Shown in pieces: positions 34,288-42,389 of a stretch of DNA of 64,000 bases. The notes beneath the pieces were generated by a model. That model searched no databases, was not told the DNA's origin, and saw only the letters and a program-made list of their open reading frames with translations. The translations under genes and the position numbers were made by a program. The DNA lies in assembly GCF_004366635.1 (NCBI RefSeq), contig NZ_SORN01000003.1, positions 1-64,000 of the forward strand. Reading direction: 5' to 3'. The stretch's first letter is position 1. Each line of letters opens with the position of its first letter. This stretch comes from Roseinatronobacter bogoriensis DSM 18756. Its GTDB lineage: Bacteria > Pseudomonadota > Alphaproteobacteria > Rhodobacterales > Rhodobacteraceae.

Positions 34288-36162
34288 ATGGAATATGGTT
34301 ACCTGCTATTGCTGCTTGGCGCAGGGGCGATGGCCGTTCTCAGTGACATGTTGACTTCAAACAACTCTGACAACGATGCCGCCACAGAACCGGCAACTCC
34401 AAACGAGGAAGAGGACACATCCGCAGATCGGGTGATCCTTGGCACCGAAGAAAACGACCGATTGGAAAGCCTGGGTGGCGAAACCCTATTTGGTCTTGGC
34501 GGTGATGACGTTCTTATAAGTTACGGCAACAGCACTATGTTTGGCGGCGATGGAGATGATGTGCTTGTCTCTGTCGGCGGCGGTGCGGTGCTCATTGGCG
34601 GGGAGGGGGCAGATACCTTCCGCATAGAGCTTCTTGGCGTGCGCGATGATGGCACGCTGCTGGATTTTTTCGGCCAGCCCGTCGCTCCGGCAGTGATTGA
34701 CGATTTCAACCCGGATACCGACCGGCTGATTCTGGACCTGCTTGACAGTACATTGCTGCCCGATGAGCCCGGGCCGGTTGTGCTGACCGGCACCGAAGCG
34801 CCTGATGGCGAGGGGCTGATGGTGCAAGTCAATGGTGTGAATGTTGTACAACTGTCCAGTTATGGGGGCGGTGACATGCAAGCGGCGCTGGAAGCGCTGG
34901 TCAAGGATTTCGATGCGCTGCAAGTCATCGGGGCCGGTTTCGAATTCCCGCCACAGGTCACAGGGACGCCAGAAGGTGTGGAGATCATCGAAAGCCCGGA
35001 TGGGTCGCTGTCATTTGTAATCACCGACGATTATTCGGGGGGCGGTGAACTGGTCGGTGTTGCGGCTCGCGCCGATATCCTCGACCTGTCACAAGTCAGC
35101 GGGAGTGCCTCGATCATCGAAGACGACGAGGACAATATCTATCTGCGCATCGAAGGCGATGACGTGGAGCCGACGCTTTTGACGAATGTCACTTCGGTTA
35201 TCCTCGGATCAGGCGAAAACGTCGTCAGTGTTGGCAGCGTGCCGGGCGGTTTCACAGTGACAGCAACTGATGGGACGAATGACATTTCGGCCTGGCGCGG
35301 GGGTCTGGATGTCAATCTTCAGGGCGGGACGAATACAGTCTATCTGGCCGATGAAGGTACATTGAATCTGCGCATCGGGGGTGGCGACAATACCATCACA
35401 GCGGATGAATTTGTCGGGATGCGCGTGACGATGCTGGAGGGCGCGGACGGAACCACTGTGATCGAAGGTGGCGAAACGAACGGCTTGGTGGAGTTTCTTG
35501 GCAGCGAACCCGACTTGAGCGCGGTGCTGACAGAGATGGGCGGAATGAATGCAACCTGGGCGGATGGAGGCCTTGAGGTTGAGTGGGTCCGCAGCTTGTT
35601 TGTCCAAGACGGCGCGACTGTCGATGCCTCTGCCCGTGATCCCGCTATATCACCCTTCCTGACGGTTAAAGCGATTGGTCCGAACACGACCGTCATCGGC
35701 AGTGCCGGTGTGGATCTGATCGAGGGGCAAGGGCGTTTCTTCGGCGGTCCCGGTGACGATGGGCTCGAAATTATGCTGAGCGGTGATGGGGGTGCAGAGG
35801 TCGATGGCGGCCCAGGCGATGATTTCATCTCTGTCTATCTGCTGCCCATGACATCGGGCGATATCGTGCTGACGGGGGGAGAGGGGCAGGATCAGTTCTA
35901 TATCGCGGTCGGCTTTCAAGGTTGGACGGGTGAAAGCGGGGTCGTGCGGATCACGGATTTCGAAGACGATGAGCGTATCGTGATTGATGTCGCCAATTGG
36001 TTTGCGACGCCCGACATGCCGCAGATCCCGATAACGTTCGTAGAGGATGCGCAGGCGAATGAGGTTCAGATCCAGCTTGAGGGCAGACCAATTATCATTC
36101 TGGAGAATCGTTCAACTGTTCCACCCGGCGCAGTGCAGGTTTTTGATGCTCGGGACTTGTGA
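34288..36162 (+). CDS. RTX-like acidic calcium-binding repeat protein
   Basis: A 624-aa, strongly acidic protein. Residues 1-20 form a short hydrophobic segment (YGYLLLLLGAGAMAVLSDM) that could anchor or export it, then a Ser/Asp/Glu-rich linker. Degenerate nonapeptide repeats of the GGxGxDxx type occur near 60-110 (FGLGGDDVLI, FGGDGDDVLV, IGGEGADTF) and 485-525 (FGGPGDDGLEI, DGGPGDDFISV). The middle is rich in beta and glycine with a second set of weak repeats. Such proteins usually leave by a type I exporter, but none is encoded here. No good ribosome site precedes the ATG. A surface or biofilm role is possible; function is unknown. Confidence 0.8.
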   Translation: MEYGYLLLLLGAGAMAVLSDMLTSNNSDNDAATEPATPNEEEDTSADRVILGTEENDRLESLGGETLFGLGGDDVLISYGNSTMFGGDGDDVLVSVGGGAVLIGGEGADTFRIELLGVRDDGTLLDFFGQPVAPAVIDDFNPDTDRLILDLLDSTLLPDEPGPVVLTGTEAPDGEGLMVQVNGVNVVQLSSYGGGDMQAALEALVKDFDALQVIGAGFEFPPQVTGTPEGVEIIESPDGSLSFVITDDYSGGGELVGVAARADILDLSQVSGSASIIEDDEDNIYLRIEGDDVEPTLLTNVTSVILGSGENVVSVGSVPGGFTVTATDGTNDISAWRGGLDVNLQGGTNTVYLADEGTLNLRIGGGDNTITADEFVGMRVTMLEGADGTTVIEGGETNGLVEFLGSEPDLSAVLTEMGGMNATWADGGLEVEWVRSLFVQDGATVDASARDPAISPFLTVKAIGPNTTVIGSAGVDLIEGQGRFFGGPGDDGLEIMLSGDGGAEVDGGPGDDFISVYLLPMTSGDIVLTGGEGQDQFYIAVGFQGWTGESGVVRITDFEDDERIVIDVANWFATPDMPQIPITFVEDAQANEVQIQLEGRPIIILENRSTVPPGAVQVFDARDL

Positions 36163-36168
36163 GGGGAA

Positions 36169-36199
36169 GGGCCGATCCAGTCAGATCGGCCCGTATTTT
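36169..36199 (+). terminator. Terminator of the RTX-like gene
   Basis: GGGCCGATC and GATCGGCCC form a perfect 9-bp stem with loop CAGTCA, followed by GTATTTT. It may work for the convergent aminotransferase gene as well, although the T-run favours the plus strand. Confidence 0.75.
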
Positions 36200-36230
36200 G
36201 GTTAACCAGCCGCACTGAACCGCGCTTGGG

Positions 36231-37094
36231 TCAGATCGCAGCCTTGCGGCTCTCTTCGATATAGATTTCGCGCAACCGCAGCGCCATCGGCCCCGGCACG
36301 CCCTCGCCCAGTGTTACGCCGTCAATCTGGACGACCGGCATAACAAAGGTGCTGGCCGAGGTCACGAATGCCTCATCTGCTGATTTCGCCTCTTCCACTG
36401 TGAAGCTGCGCTCCTCAACCGGCATCTGCGCCTCACGCGCGAAACGCAGCACGGCCGCGCGGGTAATCCCGTGCAGGATGTCATTCGACAGCGCCCGCGT
36501 CACGATCCGCCCGTCCTTGATGATATAGGCATTGTTCGAGGTGCCCTCGGTGACCGCGCCATCCTGCACCATCCACGCATCATCCGCGCCCTGTTTGATG
36601 GCCATCATCTTGCCCATGCTGGGGTAGAGTAGCTGAACTGTCTTGATATCGCGGCGACCCCAGCGAATGTCATCAATGGTAACTACCTTGATGCCCTTCT
36701 TTGCCTTGGGGCTGTCAACCAATGCGGGGTTGGATTGTGTGAACAACACCACAGTGGGTGTGGTGGTTTCCGGGTCCGGAAAGATGAAGTCCCGATCACC
36801 AGGCGCACCACGGGTGACCTGTAGATAGATCATGCCCTGCTCTACGGCGTTTTGCGCTGCAAGCTGGCGATGAACGTCCAGCCATTCCTCGCGGTCCATC
36901 GGGTTTACGATATCCAACTCGTTCAGAGAGCGTTCCAGCCGGTTAAAATGGCCATCAAAATCGATCAGCTTCCCGTCGATAACGGTGGTAACCTCATACA
37001 CCCCGTCTGCCATCAGAAATCCGCGGTCAAAGATCGAAATCTTGGCCTCGCCCTCTGGCAAGTAGTCACCATTCACATAAACGACGCGGCTCAT
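36231..37094 (-). CDS. dat: D-amino-acid transaminase (class IV aminotransferase)
   Basis: A 287-aa fold-type IV PLP enzyme, most like D-alanine aminotransferase, which swaps amino groups between D-alanine, 2-oxoglutarate, pyruvate and D-glutamate. The PLP lysine is K151 in RRDIKTVQLLYPSMGKM, and E183 in GAVTEGTSNNAYI contacts the pyridine nitrogen. The N-terminal FDRGFLMADGVYEVT is typical. It begins 1 bp after the ilvD stop. A branched-chain aminotransferase role is an alternative, given that neighbour, but the DIKTVQLL context favours the D-enzyme. Confidence 0.85.
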   Translation of the reverse strand: MSRVVYVNGDYLPEGEAKISIFDRGFLMADGVYEVTTVIDGKLIDFDGHFNRLERSLNELDIVNPMDREEWLDVHRQLAAQNAVEQGMIYLQVTRGAPGDRDFIFPDPETTTPTVVLFTQSNPALVDSPKAKKGIKVVTIDDIRWGRRDIKTVQLLYPSMGKMMAIKQGADDAWMVQDGAVTEGTSNNAYIIKDGRIVTRALSNDILHGITRAAVLRFAREAQMPVEERSFTVEEAKSADEAFVTSASTFVMPVVQIDGVTLGEGVPGPMALRLREIYIEESRKAAI

Positions 37095-37095
37095 C

Positions 37096-38937
37096 TCACA
37101 TCCCTTCAGGCAGTTTTCGGACAGCGCCCATCGCGGCCGAGGTGGTCAGCGCCGCATAGGCGCGCAATGCAGTTGTCACCTTGCGGGGGCGCGGTTTGGC
37201 AGGCACCCAACCTTTTTCATCCTGTGCCGCGCGGCGCGCAGCAAGGGTTGCGTCATCCACGGCCAGATGAATGGTGCGGTTCGGAATGTCGATCTCGACC
37301 AGATCGCCATTCTCCACGATCCCGATCAGGCCGCCTTCCTCTGCCTCGGGGCTGACATGGCCGATGGACAGACCAGATGTCCCCCCAGAGAAACGCCCAT
37401 CAGTGATAAGCGCACAGGCCTTGCCCAGACCTTTGGATTTAAGATAGCTAGTTGGGTACAGCATTTCCTGCATGCCCGGCCCGCCGCGCGGGCCTTCGTA
37501 CCGGATGATGACCACTTCACCGGCCTTGACCTTGCCGGTCAGAATGCCGCTGACCGCATCATCCTGACTTTCGAATACATGCGCAGGGCCAGAGAATTTC
37601 AGGATCGATTCATCCACGCCTGCGGTTTTCACAATGCAGCCCTGTTCAGCCAGATTACCAAACAGCACGGCCAGCCCGCCATCCTGACTAAAGGCATGTT
37701 CCTTGTTGCGGATCACACCTTTTTCGCGGTCTGCGTCAACCTCGCCGTAGCGCTTGTCTTGCCCGAAAGCCTGCGTTGTCCGCACGCCGCCCGGGGCCGC
37801 ACGGTAGAAGTCATGCACGTCCGGGTCGTCCGTGCGCTTGATATCCCACATATCCAGCGCCATGCCCATTGTCGCGCTATGAACAGTGGGCAAATCTGCA
37901 TGCAGCAGCCCGGCGCGATCCAGCTCGCCCAGAATAGACATGATCCCGCCGGCGCGGTGCACATCTTCCATATGCACATCGTCCTTGGCAGGCGCGACCT
38001 TGCACAGGCAAGGCACGCGGCGCGACAGGCGGTCGATATCCTGCATGGTAAATTCAATCTCGCCTTCATGCGCGGCGGCCAGTAGGTGCAGCACTGTGTT
38101 GGTAGATCCGCCCATCGCAATATCGAGCGACATTGCATTCTCGAACGCCTTGAAGGACGCGATCTTGCGCGGCAAGACGCTGTCATCATCCTGCTCGTAA
38201 TAACGTTTGGCCAGATCAACGATCAGATGGCCCGCGCGCAAAAACAGCCTCTTGCGGTCAGCATGGGTTGCAAGTGTCGATCCATTTCCTGGAAGCGACA
38301 GGCCCAGTGCCTCTGTCAGGCAATTCATCGAATTGGCTGTGAACATACCCGAGCATGACCCGCAAGTGGGACAGGCGGCCTCTTCAATCGCTTGCACCTG
38401 CGCGTCTGTGTATTTGTCATCTGCTGCGACAACCATCGCATCGACAAGGTCAACGGCCTTTTGCACCCCATCGGCATCGACCTTGCCTGCCTCCATCGGT
38501 CCGCCAGAGACGAAGACCACAGGAATATTCAGACGCATCGCAGCCATCAGCATGCCAGGTGTGATCTTGTCACAATTGGAGATGCACACCATCGCATCGG
38601 CACAATGCGCATTGACCATATATTCCACTGAATCCGCGATAATCTCGCGTGACGGCAGCGAATACAGCATCCCGTCGTGGCCCATGGCGATGCCGTCATC
38701 CACCGCAATGGTGTTGAATTCCTTGGCCACGCCGCCCGCCTTCTCGACCTCACGCGCGACCATCTGGCCCAGATCCTTCAGGTGCACATGGCCCGGCACA
38801 AACTGCGTGAAACTGTTCACGATGGCGATGATCGGTTTGCCGAAATCATCTTCCTTCATGCCTGTGGCGCGCCATAGCCCGCGGGCCCCGGCCATGTTGC
38901 GTCCATGCGTGGTCGTACGAGAGCGGTATCTTGGCAT
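37096..38937 (-). CDS. ilvD: Dihydroxy-acid dehydratase
   Basis: A 613-aa iron-sulfur dehydratase giving the 2-oxo acids for valine, isoleucine and leucine. Cluster cysteines appear in CISNCDKITPGMLMA and CPTCGSCSGMFTANSMNCL. The substrate loop GDGRFSGGTSG is seen as DGRFSGGTSGLSIGHVSPEA. GGAGG lies 8 nt before ATG 38937, which gives the family start PRYRSRTTTHGRNMAGAR; a longer start adds 10 residues. It stands inside the dgcN-dgcA-ilvD-dat run. Confidence 0.96.
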   Translation of the reverse strand: MPRYRSRTTTHGRNMAGARGLWRATGMKEDDFGKPIIAIVNSFTQFVPGHVHLKDLGQMVAREVEKAGGVAKEFNTIAVDDGIAMGHDGMLYSLPSREIIADSVEYMVNAHCADAMVCISNCDKITPGMLMAAMRLNIPVVFVSGGPMEAGKVDADGVQKAVDLVDAMVVAADDKYTDAQVQAIEEAACPTCGSCSGMFTANSMNCLTEALGLSLPGNGSTLATHADRKRLFLRAGHLIVDLAKRYYEQDDDSVLPRKIASFKAFENAMSLDIAMGGSTNTVLHLLAAAHEGEIEFTMQDIDRLSRRVPCLCKVAPAKDDVHMEDVHRAGGIMSILGELDRAGLLHADLPTVHSATMGMALDMWDIKRTDDPDVHDFYRAAPGGVRTTQAFGQDKRYGEVDADREKGVIRNKEHAFSQDGGLAVLFGNLAEQGCIVKTAGVDESILKFSGPAHVFESQDDAVSGILTGKVKAGEVVIIRYEGPRGGPGMQEMLYPTSYLKSKGLGKACALITDGRFSGGTSGLSIGHVSPEAEEGGLIGIVENGDLVEIDIPNRTIHLAVDDATLAARRAAQDEKGWVPAKPRPRKVTTALRAYAALTTSAAMGAVRKLPEGM

Positions 38938-38997
38938 CTGGCTATCCTCCGAATTCGCGCCTTGCATAGCGCATGCGCAGGGCTTGGGGAAGAGTAG

Positions 38998-39960
38998 TCA
39001 GCCCCAGAGCGCAGGCAAGGGGGGATGAGCACCCTTTTCATCATAGTGAAGCGGTGTTGCGCGATCCTCGGCCAGCAAAAGCGGGCCATCCAGATCCACG
39101 ATCTCAGCGCCTTGGGCCACCAGAACGGCAGGGGCCATTGCCAGCGAACTGCCGACCATGCAACCGACCATAACGGTAAATCCTTCGGCGCGTGCGGCAT
39201 CACGCAGGGCCAGGGCCTCGGTCAGTCCGCCGGTCTTGTCCAGCTTGATATTGACCATGTCATATTTTCCGCGCAACGCGGGCAGGCTGGCGCGGTCATG
39301 GCAAGATTCATCGGCACAAACCGGCAGCGGGCGCGCAATCTCGCCCAACATCCCGTCACTGCCAGCGGGCAGGGGCTGTTCCACCATGGCAACACCCAGC
39401 CGCAGCAAATGCGGTGCCAGATCGCTGTAGACTTCGGCGCTCCAGCCTTCATTGGCATCAATGATAATCCGTGTATCCGGCGCACCACGTCGGACGGCCT
39501 CCAGACGGGGCATGTCGTCCGGGGTTCCAAGCTTGATTTTCAACAACGGCCTGTGGGCATGTTTGCGTGCCGCAATTTCCATCTTGTCCGGGCTGTCCAG
39601 CGACAGGGTAAAGGCAGTTTGCATTGGCCCCGGTTCCGCAAGGCCCGCGAGCTGCCAAACCCGCCGCCCCGCGCGCTTTGCGTCCCAATCCCATAATGCG
39701 CAATCCACGGCATTGCGCGCGGCCCCGGCAGGCAGCGCGTCCTGCACCTCGGCACGCGTTACCCCGGCGGGCAACCTTTCGATCTGCGCGCGCACTGATG
39801 CCAGCGTTTCATCGTAACGCGCATAAGGCACGCATTCACCCCGTCCGCGCACACCATCGCGTGTGATATCAATGGTCAGCACATCTGCATGCGTGCGTGA
39901 TCCGCGTGCGATTGTGAACACTTCGGCCAATGCAAAGCGATCCTCGGTGACTGTCAGCAT
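38998..39960 (-). CDS. dgcA: Enolase-superfamily racemase, DgcA-like (N-acetyl-D-glutamate racemase)
   Basis: A 320-aa enolase-superfamily enzyme of the muconate-lactonising subgroup. Acid-base lysines are K141/K143 in LLKIKLGTP and K239/K242 in NIKLDKTGG; metal ligands are D168 (IIDANEGW), E194 (VEQPLP) and D217 (CADES). Older annotation would call this an L-Ala-D/L-Glu epimerase. Because the next gene upstream is a DUF1611/DgcN homologue, the DgcA role described for D-glutamate use in marine proteobacteria fits better. TGGAG is 5 nt before ATG 39960. Confidence 0.82.
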   Translation of the reverse strand: MLTVTEDRFALAEVFTIARGSRTHADVLTIDITRDGVRGRGECVPYARYDETLASVRAQIERLPAGVTRAEVQDALPAGAARNAVDCALWDWDAKRAGRRVWQLAGLAEPGPMQTAFTLSLDSPDKMEIAARKHAHRPLLKIKLGTPDDMPRLEAVRRGAPDTRIIIDANEGWSAEVYSDLAPHLLRLGVAMVEQPLPAGSDGMLGEIARPLPVCADESCHDRASLPALRGKYDMVNIKLDKTGGLTEALALRDAARAEGFTVMVGCMVGSSLAMAPAVLVAQGAEIVDLDGPLLLAEDRATPLHYDEKGAHPPLPALWG

Positions 39961-39981
39961 GCCAACTCCATTTTCTTGCAC

Positions 39982-40033
39982 GAAATACTCTGGGGTGAAT
40001 TGAGCCGCAGGCGAAAAAGGGGCAAAGCCCCTT
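39982..40033. repeat. REP-like intercistronic repeat, copy 2
   Basis: Plus-strand reading: GAAATACTCTGGGGTGAATT, GCCGCAGGC, then the 7-bp hairpin AAGGGGC-AAA-GCCCCTT (40017-40033), whose last bases overlap the dgcN stop codon. Same order and orientation as 21209-21262, again between two genes of one minus-strand operon. Confidence 0.65.
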
Positions 40034-41033
40034 ATACCTCGGCCAAGGCATCAACCAGCCGCCCGGCACCGTGGCGGAACGGGTCGACTGTCGGCAAGCC
40101 CATGCGTGCTTCGACCTGTTGACAATAATCCAGGGCCTCTTGCTCGGACATGGCGGCGGTATTGATCGAAATCCCCACGACCTTGCAGGCCGGGTTGGCC
40201 ACGCGCGCCAGGTGTAGCGCGGTGTCGCGCAGATCCTCAAGCGATGGCAATGCATAGCCGGGCAGGCCGCGCATATGGGTGCGCGTTGGCTCGTGGCTCA
40301 GGATCAGCGCATCGGGCTGGCCGCCATGAATCAGCGCCATCGTGACCCCGGAATATGACACATGGAACAACGACCCCTGCCCCTCGATCAGGTCCCAGTG
40401 GTCGGGATCATTGTCGGGCGTCAGCCATTCCACCGAACCGGCCATGAAATCGGCAATTACGGCGTCCAGTGGCACGCCATCGCCAGTGATCAAAATGCCG
40501 GTCTGGCCTGTGGCGCGGAAGCTGGCCTTCATGCCGCGCGCAACCATCTCGCGTTCCATGCACAGGGCGGTATACATCTTGCCGACCGAGCAATCGGTCC
40601 CGACTGCAAGGCAGCGTTTTCCTGCGCGCTTTTCGCCGTTGGCAATCGGGTATTGCACAGACGGGACGCGGACATCATGCAAGGTGCGCCCCGTGGCCTC
40701 TGCCACAGCTTTCAGGTCCGGCTCGTCACGAAGCAGATTATGCAGCCCCGAGGCCAGATCAAACCCTTCTTCAAGCGCGGTGACCAGAACTTTCTTCCAC
40801 GCGGCCGAGATGACGCCACCACGATTGGCCACGCCGATCACAAGGGTCTTGGCACCTGCCGCCTTGGCTTCGGCCAGCGTCATGTCGGGCAGTTTCATGT
40901 CGGCCTTGCAGCCCTCCATGCGGAACTGCCCGATGGCGAAATCCGGCCGCCAGTCCTTGATGCCCTGCGCAACTTTGGCGGCCAATGGGTCGGGCGCGTC
41001 GCCCAGAAACAACAGATAGGGGGTCTGGATCAT
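40032..41033 (-). CDS. dgcN: DUF1611 protein, DgcN-like (D-glutamate N-acetyltransferase)
   Basis: A 333-aa protein of the DUF1611 family. A P-loop-like GTDCSVGKMYTAL is at residues 145-157; other family blocks are LVIGVANRGGVISAAW, IEGQGSLFHVSYSGVTMALI and GISINTAAMSEQEALDYCQ. Homologues named DgcN act with DgcA in a D-glutamate breakdown route of marine proteobacteria, where DgcN is reported as an N-acetyltransferase. The adjacent dgcA, 71 bp downstream, strongly supports this. ATATCGGAG precedes the ATG. It is the first gene of the minus-strand run ending with dat. Confidence 0.85.
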   Translation of the reverse strand: MIQTPYLLFLGDAPDPLAAKVAQGIKDWRPDFAIGQFRMEGCKADMKLPDMTLAEAKAAGAKTLVIGVANRGGVISAAWKKVLVTALEEGFDLASGLHNLLRDEPDLKAVAEATGRTLHDVRVPSVQYPIANGEKRAGKRCLAVGTDCSVGKMYTALCMEREMVARGMKASFRATGQTGILITGDGVPLDAVIADFMAGSVEWLTPDNDPDHWDLIEGQGSLFHVSYSGVTMALIHGGQPDALILSHEPTRTHMRGLPGYALPSLEDLRDTALHLARVANPACKVVGISINTAAMSEQEALDYCQQVEARMGLPTVDPFRHGAGRLVDALAEV

Positions 41034-41297
41034 GTCGGACTCCGATATGTGGTCAGGTGCAAGTGGTAAGTCTTGCGCAGTTTCTGGCGAATGTTGTCGT
41101 TAAATTACAGGTTTAGACATTATTCTTGGGAAGTTTCTTCTGCAAACTGCGTGTTTTGCGCAGGAAATGTGCAACCGTCCTGCCGCATTGCAGCACAGCT
41201 AGCTTTGCAGGTGCAGAAGACTGCTTGCGCGGCAATGCGCAACAATATATCCCAAGCCCCGAGATATTCGACATTTCCTGACTTAGATAGGTGACGC

Positions 41298-42254
41298 ATG
41301 AGCTTTCGTATCCAGCCCACACCCGCAGCCCGCCCCAACCGGTGTCAGCTTTTTGGCCCTGGTTCGCGCACCGCTTTGTTCGAGAAAATGGCTGCAAGTG
41401 CCGCAGATGTCATCAATCTTGACCTTGAGGACTCGGTGGCGCCGTCCGACAAGGACACGGCGCGCGCGAATATTATTGCCGCCACGCATGATGTGGATTG
41501 GGGCAACAAGTATCTGTCTGTGCGCATCAATGGTCTGGATACGCCTTTCTGGTACCGCGATGTCGTGGAGTTGCTGGAACAGTCCAGCGACCGGCTGGAC
41601 CAGATCATGATTCCGAAAGTCGGGTGCGCGGCAGATGTCTATGCTGTAGATGCTTTGGTCACCAGCATCGAGGCCGCGAAGGGCCGCAAGAAGCGTATCA
41701 GCTTCGAGGTCATCATCGAATCCGCTGCCGGGATCGCACATGTGGAAGAGATTGCCGCTTCCAGCCCGCGCTTGCAGGCCATGAGCCTTGGCGCAGCGGA
41801 TTTCGCGGCGTCGATGGGCATGTCGACCACCGGCATTGGCGGGACGCAGGAAAATTACTACATGCTGCGCGACGGCGCGCAATACTGGTCTGACCCGTGG
41901 CACTGGGCGCAATCGGCGATCGTGGCGGCGTGTCGCACGCATGGGGTTTTACCCGTCGATGGCCCATTCGGTGATTTCAGCGATGATGACGGCTTTCGTG
42001 CACAGGCCCGCCGCTCTGCCACGCTGGGCATGGTGGGTAAATGGGCGATTCACCCCAAACAGGTGGCCCTGGCCAATGAGGTGTTCACCCCGTCCGAGGC
42101 TGCGGTCGCAGAGGCGCGAGAGATTCTGGAAGCGATGGAAGCTGCCAAAGCGCGCGGCGAGGGGGCTACGGTCTATAAGGGGCGGCTGGTCGATATTGCT
42201 TCGATCAAACAGGCAGAAGTGATTGTGCGGCAGTCCGAGATGATCGCGGGCTGA
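41298..42254 (+). CDS. mcl1: L-malyl-CoA / beta-methylmalyl-CoA lyase
   Basis: A 318-aa CitE-family lyase splitting malyl-CoA into acetyl-CoA and glyoxylate and methylmalyl-CoA into propionyl-CoA and glyoxylate, as in the ethylmalonyl-CoA pathway. Typical blocks: RCQLFGPGSRTALFEKMAAS, VINLDLEDSVAPSDKDTAR, FEVIIESAAGIAHVEEIA and GKWAIHPKQVALANEVF. Length and sequence match the Rhodobacter enzyme. The 264-bp spacer before it, shared with divergent dgcN, contains several TGCGCA/TGCAAA-like words that could be regulator sites, but I could not define one. No thioesterase partner (mcl2) is nearby. Confidence 0.95.
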   Translation: MSFRIQPTPAARPNRCQLFGPGSRTALFEKMAASAADVINLDLEDSVAPSDKDTARANIIAATHDVDWGNKYLSVRINGLDTPFWYRDVVELLEQSSDRLDQIMIPKVGCAADVYAVDALVTSIEAAKGRKKRISFEVIIESAAGIAHVEEIAASSPRLQAMSLGAADFAASMGMSTTGIGGTQENYYMLRDGAQYWSDPWHWAQSAIVAACRTHGVLPVDGPFGDFSDDDGFRAQARRSATLGMVGKWAIHPKQVALANEVFTPSEAAVAEAREILEAMEAAKARGEGATVYKGRLVDIASIKQAEVIVRQSEMIAG

Positions 42255-42279
42255 CCGTTCTGTTCCGACACAGGGGGGT

Positions 42280-42332
42280 GTGGGGGACCAAAGAGGGGCG
42301 CGGCGATGCCGCGCCCCTCTTTGGTCCCCCAC
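42280..42332. terminator. Perfect 25-bp inverted repeat between convergent mcl1 and dnaE
   Basis: Left arm 42280-42304 and right arm 42308-42332 are exact reverse complements over 25 bp, with loop GAT. The arms contain GGGGGACCAAAGAGGGG and its complement. No T-run follows on either strand. It lies 25 bp after the mcl1 stop and 57 bp after the dnaE stop, so it probably ends both transcripts or protects their 3' ends. Confidence 0.85.
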
Positions 42333-42337
42333 TGGTG

Positions 42338-42360
42338 GCGCTTTGCCGCTGGCAAAGCGC
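42338..42360. terminator. Second hairpin between mcl1 and dnaE
   Basis: GCGCTTTGCC and GGCAAAGCGC are a perfect 10-bp stem with loop GCT, five bases after the larger inverted repeat and 29 bp beyond the dnaE stop. No T-run is present. Confidence 0.65.
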
Positions 42361-42389
42361 GCCGGATGGGCTTGCGCCATCGCGGCCTG

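Noticed and set aside
41040..41297. TGCGCA/TGCAAA words before mcl1 as regulator (RamB/PccR-like) sites
   Set aside because: Several loosely similar words occur but with no consistent spacing or symmetry.
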